Assembly: GCA_022985045.1 (NCBI GenBank)
Contig: CM040962.1
Coordinates: 30,571,077-30,635,076, forward strand
Reading direction: 5' to 3'
Source of the DNA: Macadamia tetraphylla
Lineage: Eukaryota > Streptophyta > Magnoliopsida > Proteales > Proteaceae
Length of the DNA stretch: 64,000 nucleotides
The notes under the pieces are model-generated. The model did not search any database. It worked only from the letters and a program-made list of their open reading frames with translations, and was not told the DNA's origin. Both the position numbers and the translations under genes were made by a program. Below, piece after piece: positions 58,777 to 64,000 of the stretch; positions within the stretch are counted from its first letter, which is position 1, and the number at the start of each line of letters is the position of its first letter.

Positions 58777-60894
58777 TTGCTCCGGCGCTTGCAAACTCTC
58801 GAGGCATCCTCTAATACATCTAATGGTGGGTCTACATCCGCTACCACCTTAGCTCATGTAGGTACCTCAACCCTCCTTACCACTACCTCTACCCCTACCC
58901 CTACCCCTTGGATCATTGATTCAGGTGCTTCTGCCCATATGACTAGTAAGTCATCACTTTTTAAAACATTTTCTTCTAGTACCAGTTCTACATCTGTTAT
59001 TCTTGCCAACGATGCTTCGACACCGGTTCTCAGTAATGGTACTATATCACCCACATCCTCACTGAATTTATCTTCTATGTTACATGTTCCACAATTCCCA
59101 TTAAGTTTTCTTTCTGTGAGTCAGTTAACTAGCTCATTAAATTGCTCAGTAACCTTTTTTCCCTCTTCCTGTGTTTTTCAGGATCTTCACACGAGGAAGA
59201 CGATTGGTGGAGGGCGTGAAAAAGATGGTTTATATTATCTCAACTATGGTTCTCATACTTCTTCTGCTGCTGCTACTACTGTTGGGGATGTGACTCCTTT
59301 CCAATGGCACTGTCGTTTAAGACATTTATCTTTAGCTTGGTTGAAATTTTTATTTCCTAGTTTTAAGTCTGTGATTAGGTTAGAATGTGACGCTTATGAG
59401 TTGGGAAAACATCGCGTGTGTCCTTCCCATCTCGCTCTGTGTCTCTTAGTCTGTCTTTATTTTCCTTAGTCCACTCTAATATATAGGGTGCAGAGTGAGT
59501 AATAGATTTGGTTTTCGTTATTTTGTGACTTTTGTGAATGATCATTCTCGCCTTACATGGCTTTAAATGTTAAAGGACATATCTGAATTTTTATCTAAGT
59601 TTTAGCAATTCTATAATGAAATAAAAACTCAGTTTGGCATTTTGATTAAGATTTTTTGTTCTAATAATGCTTTAGAATATGCTCAAATTGATATTTTCGA
59701 TTTTTGTGTCAACTGTGGGATGATACACCAAACCAGTTGCGCCTATACCCCACAACAAAATGGGGTAGCAAAACGCAAGAACCAGCATCTACTCGAGATA
59801 GCCCATGCTATTATGATTTATATGCATGTTCCTAAGTATTTTTTGTGCGATGGGGTTTTAATTGCATATCACTTGATTAATCGCATGCCATCTTCAGTGC
59901 TTTCAGATAGGTCCCCTTTTTCTATTATGTTCCCTACTTTGCCAAGTTTTCCTATTCCTCCCCGAGTCTTTGGTTGTATGTGTTTTGTCCATAATTTGCA
60001 TGTGCAAGTAGATAAACTGTCTCCTAGGTCTACTAAGTGCATTTTTTTTTTTTTGTTATTCACGTACTTAGAAAGGGTATAAGTGCTATAACCCCATTAC
60101 TCACAAAAACTTTGTTAGTGCCGATGTGACCTTCTTTGAAGGCACATCATTCTTTTCTCCTCAGGTGTCCCAGTATGGTATGGAGTGGACTTCTCCATCT
60201 CCTCCACCCATTCCATCTCTCATAACCTTCCCTGATGTGCCCAGTGCAAGTGACTCACCTCCTCTATAGGTTTATCAGCGCAAGAAGAAGGTTGGACAGC
60301 CGAGTGGAGAAATTAATACTCCAAATGACTCACTTCCTCCATTGCCGCCTTTCTCTGGTGAAGCTCCTCCTTCTCCGCCTAATGACTTACCAATTGCTCA
60401 AAGGGAAGGTACACATTCTTATACTAAAAAATCTATGGTTGTGTATCCTAGTGATAACTTTGTTTCCTTGCCTCATCTTCCCTCTCCCATCCATGGTCTT
60501 GCCTTGTCACTTTCTACTAACCCTATTCCCCGCACCCATAATGATTCCCTAACTATTCTTGGATGGAAAGCTGTCATGGATGTAGAAATGGACCCTCTCT
60601 TGAGTCGTGGTACCGGGAGTTTGGTAGATTTACCTCCTAGTAAGGATTTGGTGAAGTGTCGCTGGGTGTACACCGTTAAGTATCACTCCGATGGCTCTGT
60701 TGAGCAGTTGAAAGACCGTATGGTTGCCAAGGGGTATACTCAGACATATGGAGTTGATTATTTTGTGACCTTCTCCCCGGTTGCTAGACTGAACTCTGTT
60801 CGTCTACTTATTTCTCTTGCTGTCAACTTTGATTGGCTCTTGTCTCAGTTGGATATCAAGAATGCCTTCTTGTATGGTGATCTACAGGAAGAGG
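58777..60894 (+). pseudogene. Copia pol (protease, integrase, RT), broken and interrupted
   Basis: The protease active site DSGA is at 58918-58929 (WIIDSGASAHMT). The gag-pre-integrase motif WHCRLRHLSLAWL lies near 59305. The integrase core with HQTSCAYTPQQNGVAKRKN is near 59727-59783. The reverse transcriptase start (KCRWVYTVKYHSDGSVE, RMVAKGYTQTYGVDYF) lies at 60650-60770, up to DIKNAFLYGDLQ. Stops and frame changes occur near 59467, 59570 and 60080-60340. The catalytic YVDD block is not in the window. Confidence 0.8.
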
Positions 60895-61278
60895 TGATGG
60901 AGTAGCCTTAGGGAGAAGAGGGAAATTCACACAAGAGGGGGAAGGGATCACACACCACACACGAATTCACTAATTTTAAAATTTAAATTCACTCTTAAAA
61001 ATTAAACATTGAGTTATGTAAGTATATAAAGGGAAAGTAAAAATCTACTCCTACTTAGACTCTAATACTGAAATAAACTCCTACTTAGACTCCAAACATA
61101 AACTTACTTCTCTACCGCCTACGTATCCTACTCAAAGACAAATAAAAGACAATGTAAAACTAACTACCATCAGCCCTTGTTGGACCAAAAACCTGGGCTG
61201 GACCGGTTATTCTTGGCCCTTGGCTTCCACAATCGGTCCTGCTGGTCCAACCACGTAAGTGCAACTGTATCTACATCA
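60895..61278 (-). repeat. 3' LTR of the nested element (384 bp)
   Basis: TGATGGAGTAGCC...CTACATCA. It shares start, end and internal words with the solo LTR at 50467-50865. The five bases before it are AGAGG. Confidence 0.75.
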
Positions 61279-61458
61279 GCTCTCCCCCTTCTAAAAAGAA
61301 CTCAACTCCATCGAGTTTGGATGAGGTCCAAGAATGTCGTTGAGTCGATGCGCTTGATGAGAAAAGTACCAACTATCTTCTTGAGCTTGAGAAGGGGAAG
61401 ATCCTTTGCTGGAAGGAACTTCATCTCGAGGCCACCATGCTAAAAAGTGTATGCATTC

Positions 61459-63055
61459 TCATATCCACAGTGCTTGGCTTTCTTGTCGAACAACCATGGG
61501 CGCCTCAGGGAGATCACATTGAACCTGATCGATCAGTCCACCAATAGAATACGTGAGCAAACACCTTTCATGAATTTCCAGATTATTGTTGTTCACCCAC
61601 CCTACCTTGCAGGGGTTCGAATGAGGCTTAGTTTTCAGTTCCAACTTGCAAACAACATCTTCAGAAACAACATTGGTATAACTGCCAGGGTCGATCATCA
61701 TATTGCACAAACTGTCATTGCATCACACCCTGGTTTGAAAGATACTGTTACGGCGCCAATCGTCCTCCTCATGAATCTTTGTGTAGTCAAAAGAGGACGG
61801 ATCACATAGAACGGTCGAGGCTCACCATCACTATCACCATCATTAATCTCATTAGGATCAAGATCACATTTAGCCTCCAGATTACTGTTCCTGTTTTCGG
61901 TTGCTCTTCTAGTGCATAGGGTATAAAATTGTCCTTGTCGATGTAGGCTAATAACCGGTTAGTACATTGATTAGCTCTACGCCCGTACCCCTTGCATGAG
62001 AAACATTGAATAGCCTCCTTTGGGAATGCTAAGTTCCTATCATAAGCACACTGAGGTGAGGAGTATGACTGATTAGGTCGTGAAGATGACATGTATGAAT
62101 CACGAAGAGGTGGAGAATACATTCGGCTAGGTCGTGAAGATGCCATAGACGAAGCACTAGGCTGTGGTCTACTGATTGACGTTTCCTATTGAGATGATTG
62201 TGGCTGCATAGAACTAGAACCCCTAGGGAAAACATCTGTAAATGGCCACCGATTGTATGGATGTTTCAGACTCTCCTCAACCTGATATGCTCCCTGGACA
62301 GCGTCTTCCATTGTAGGTAGTCATCTAGAGGCAAGGGCGGCACTAAGTTGAGGGTGCAAACCATTGCGGAATTGTGCCACCAATACTTCTTCATCTCACT
62401 CAAAATCTGAATGAGTAGCCAAATAATAGAACCTAGAAACATATTCTTCCACGGTCAAATTCTCTTGTTTCAACTGTGCAAACCTGAGATGCATGCGTTG
62501 CTTGTAATCAGAAGGCAAAAATCTCCGGTTCATGACTTCATGCATTTCAGCCCAAGTAGTGACTAAACCAACGCCTCGGGTTCAGTTCTATTGTTGTTGC
62601 TTGATCCACCAGATTCGGGCCGTGCCTTTCAATTTGGCCTCTGCAAATAGGATCTTTCAGGCCTCAGTCATCCCGTCCTATCTGAAGAATGTCTGTAGGT
62701 TGTGAATCCAGTCAAGGTACAGTTCTGGATTATTGTCTCCAAAAAAATCAAGGACATCCAATCTTGCTGCTCTTTCTATTCCATCATATCTACGAGTTCT
62801 ATATGGTGGTGAAGGTGGTGGCGGTGGTGTATGATGTGGTGGTGGATCCTGTGGAATGGTGTTGGAAGAATCCCCAAATTGAATGGGACTCTTTCCTTTA
62901 TCTGTTGCCTCCAAACGAGTAATAAAAGATTGCATGGATTCCATCATTGTCATAATAGCTTCAAATTTTGCATCAGTTTCTCCCTTATAGGAGTTCAGTT
63001 GTTGAACAACTTCACCATTGGCTACCACGGTGATGATTAACAAAATTACACTCAA
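61459..63055 (-). pseudogene. Gypsy-type gag and protease, decayed
   Basis: From 63055 downward: a helical N-terminal part (KFEAIMTMMESMQSFITRLEA), a proline-rich linker, the gag core (LDVLDFFGDNNPELYLDWIH near 62690-62760; FAQLKQENLTVEEYVSRFYY near 62440-62490), a zinc knuckle CFSCKGYGRRANQC (near 61965-62010) whose usual His is Arg, and a protease-like segment with IDPGSYTNVVS (near 61690) instead of the usual D-S/T-G. After a frameshift comes RPWLFDKKAKHCGYENAYTF (near 61450-61510). In-frame stops occur at several sites, including near 62678 and 62400. Confidence 0.7.
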
Positions 63056-63440
63056 AGAATAATGGCAATATAGTAATTAGATGGAAACTTAAAGAGGAAT
63101 GGCAGAATGGTAATTATCTCTTTTTTTTTTTTCTTTTTTTTTTTTAGGGATGGCAAAACTGTAAATAGTGAAGATGCACTTTAAGTCACAAAGGAAAACA
63201 CGTGTGGAGAAAGGGTCTAATTGAAAATAAAGAAGAATATGTGATAGAAAGGGATAAAGGATAATGGGAGGGGTTTGGGGGAAATAAACAGAATTAAAGG
63301 GGTAATTTTGAAAAAGAGGAAATGGGAAAAAGGAAATAAAAAGGATGGGGTTGGGGGGTTTGGATTACCGACAAGAGGATATATCTCTCCTTGGAGACGT
63401 TGGAGACTAAGAGCAATTAGCGGCAGGATTTGAGGCAAGC

Positions 63441-63960
63441 AATCGGCGACGGAAACCAGGTATGCCGCTTCGTCTCTCTCTGTCCCTTCGTCTTCTCTCT
63501 CTGCTTCTACTTCTTCTTCTTCCTTCTTCTCCCTTGAATCTTCTTTTTTCTGATTTCTGTTTCTCTTCTATTCTTCTTCTTCCAATCTTCTTCTTCTTCT
63601 TCTTCTGTCTTCTACCTCTCTGATTTCTGTCGCCTCTTTTGTTTTTTTTTTTCCTTCTTCTTCTTCTATTTTCTGTTCCTTCTTCTATTTTGCTCTTCCG
63701 TCTTCTCTTCTTTCTTTTTTTTCTCCTTCTGTGTTCGGTTCTTCTCTTCTCACCTTTCTTCTTCGTCTGATTTTTTTTTTTTCTGACTGTCGGACAAAGA
63801 AAGAGGCGGGGTTTTTTTTTTTCCTGATTCTGCTTGTTCTTTTCTTCTGCTGCTTCTTCTTTCTTCTCTTCTCGCCTTACTGCATCTTCTTCTTCTTCTT
63901 CTTCTTCTCTCTTTCCTTTTTTTTTTTCCAGTCTATCGATGGGGTATTTTTCAGGCAGAA
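63441..63960 (+). repeat. CTT/T-rich low-complexity tract
   Basis: Dense TTC/TCT repeats with T runs; part of the untranslated leader of the minus-strand element (GAA-rich in its own sense). It generates long but meaningless open frames. Confidence 0.7.
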
Positions 63961-64000
63961 TTGAAATAGGGAGGAAGGAAAGAGCGATGGGGTATGGTAG

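Larger units (their letters stand above)
57136..60894 (+). mobile_element. Copia LTR retrotransposon, left part, interrupted at 60894
   Basis: Starts with an LTR (57136-57422), then primer-binding site, gag, protease, integrase and part of reverse transcriptase in the Copia order. It is cut at 60894 inside reverse transcriptase (after QLDIKNAFLYGDLQEEV) by another element. The rest of the Copia element and its 3' LTR must lie beyond the window. Stops and frameshifts in gag and pol show that it is not functional. Confidence 0.85.
60895..64000 (-). mobile_element. Gypsy-type gag/protease-only LTR element inserted in Copia (runs off window)
   Basis: The 3' LTR (60895-61278) lies at the junction, with a purine tract (minus TAGAAGGGGGAGAGC, near 61279-61293) inside it. 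Minus-strand reading then gives protease, a zinc knuckle and gag toward higher coordinates, followed by an untranslated CT-rich leader (63100-64000). The 5' LTR would lie just past the window end. There is no room for reverse transcriptase or integrase between protease and the 3' LTR, so this is a gag/protease-only, non-autonomous element. The leader resembles that of 41492-43679. Confidence 0.75.

Noticed and set aside
63731..63964. 77-codon hydrophobic plus-strand frame at the window end
   Set aside because: Phe/Leu/Ser run caused by the TTC-rich tract, not a membrane protein.
1..64000. Bacterial or phage-type systems (CRISPR arrays, toxin-antitoxin, operons)
   Set aside because: Gene structure, introns and repeats are those of a plant nuclear genome; no regularly spaced repeats or operon-like gene groups occur.

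Overview
The window is nuclear DNA from a flowering plant, probably a eudicot or early-diverging lineage; the species cannot be named from sequence alone. The evidence is GT-AG introns up to about 12 kb, plant-specific gene families (ATL RING-H2 ligase, RDR2, plant AP-1 gamma adaptin), and dense plant transposons with intact ends and target-site duplications. There is no operon structure, CRISPR array, phage or bacterial system.

Layout. 1-4180 is AT-rich intergenic DNA with no gene I can support. 4319-5853 (+) is an ATL13/ATL46-type RING-H2 E3 ubiquitin ligase, probably with a tiny first exon. 6300-11089 is repeat-rich: a small element with a 9-bp target duplication (7451-7921), a decayed LINE ORF1 (8857-10131, -), a tRNA-derived SINE head (about 10265) and a repeat end close to the next promoter. 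11090-21142 (+) is RDR2, the RNA-dependent RNA polymerase of the 24-nt siRNA / RNA-directed DNA methylation pathway, in four exons. Its 5.1-kb first intron holds a 1-kb solo LTR, and exon 1 carries an apparent one-base frameshift. 23000-27605 is a complete Helitron carrying a decayed, intron-containing RPA1-like gene. 29833-30297 (-) is a small conserved plant protein of unknown function.

32880-54532 (-) holds the twelve 3' exons of an AP-1 complex gamma-adaptin gene (C-terminal half of the trunk, hinge and ear, about 558 residues). The exons for roughly the first 320 residues are not in the window. One hinge intron (35944-47828) is 11.9 kb and has collected a deleted Copia element (37432-40301), a short non-autonomous LTR element (41492-43679) inserted into an RTE-type LINE remnant, a Mutator-like element with long terminal inverted repeats (43998-45467) and a hAT-like element (46164-46904). 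Other introns hold a 136-bp hAT-like MITE, a Copia relic and a solo LTR.

57136-64000 is a nested insertion: a Copia element on the + strand is interrupted inside its reverse transcriptase by a minus-strand gag/protease-only Ty3/gypsy-type element that runs off the window end.

How the parts relate: the host genes are unconnected housekeeping or regulatory genes (ubiquitin ligase, silencing polymerase, vesicle-coat adaptor). RDR2 normally silences the class of transposons that surround it and fill its own first intron. I found no clearly new molecular system. The most notable points are the RDR2 frameshift, the missing adaptin 5' half, the Helitron with RPA cargo, and the transposon nest in one adaptin intron.
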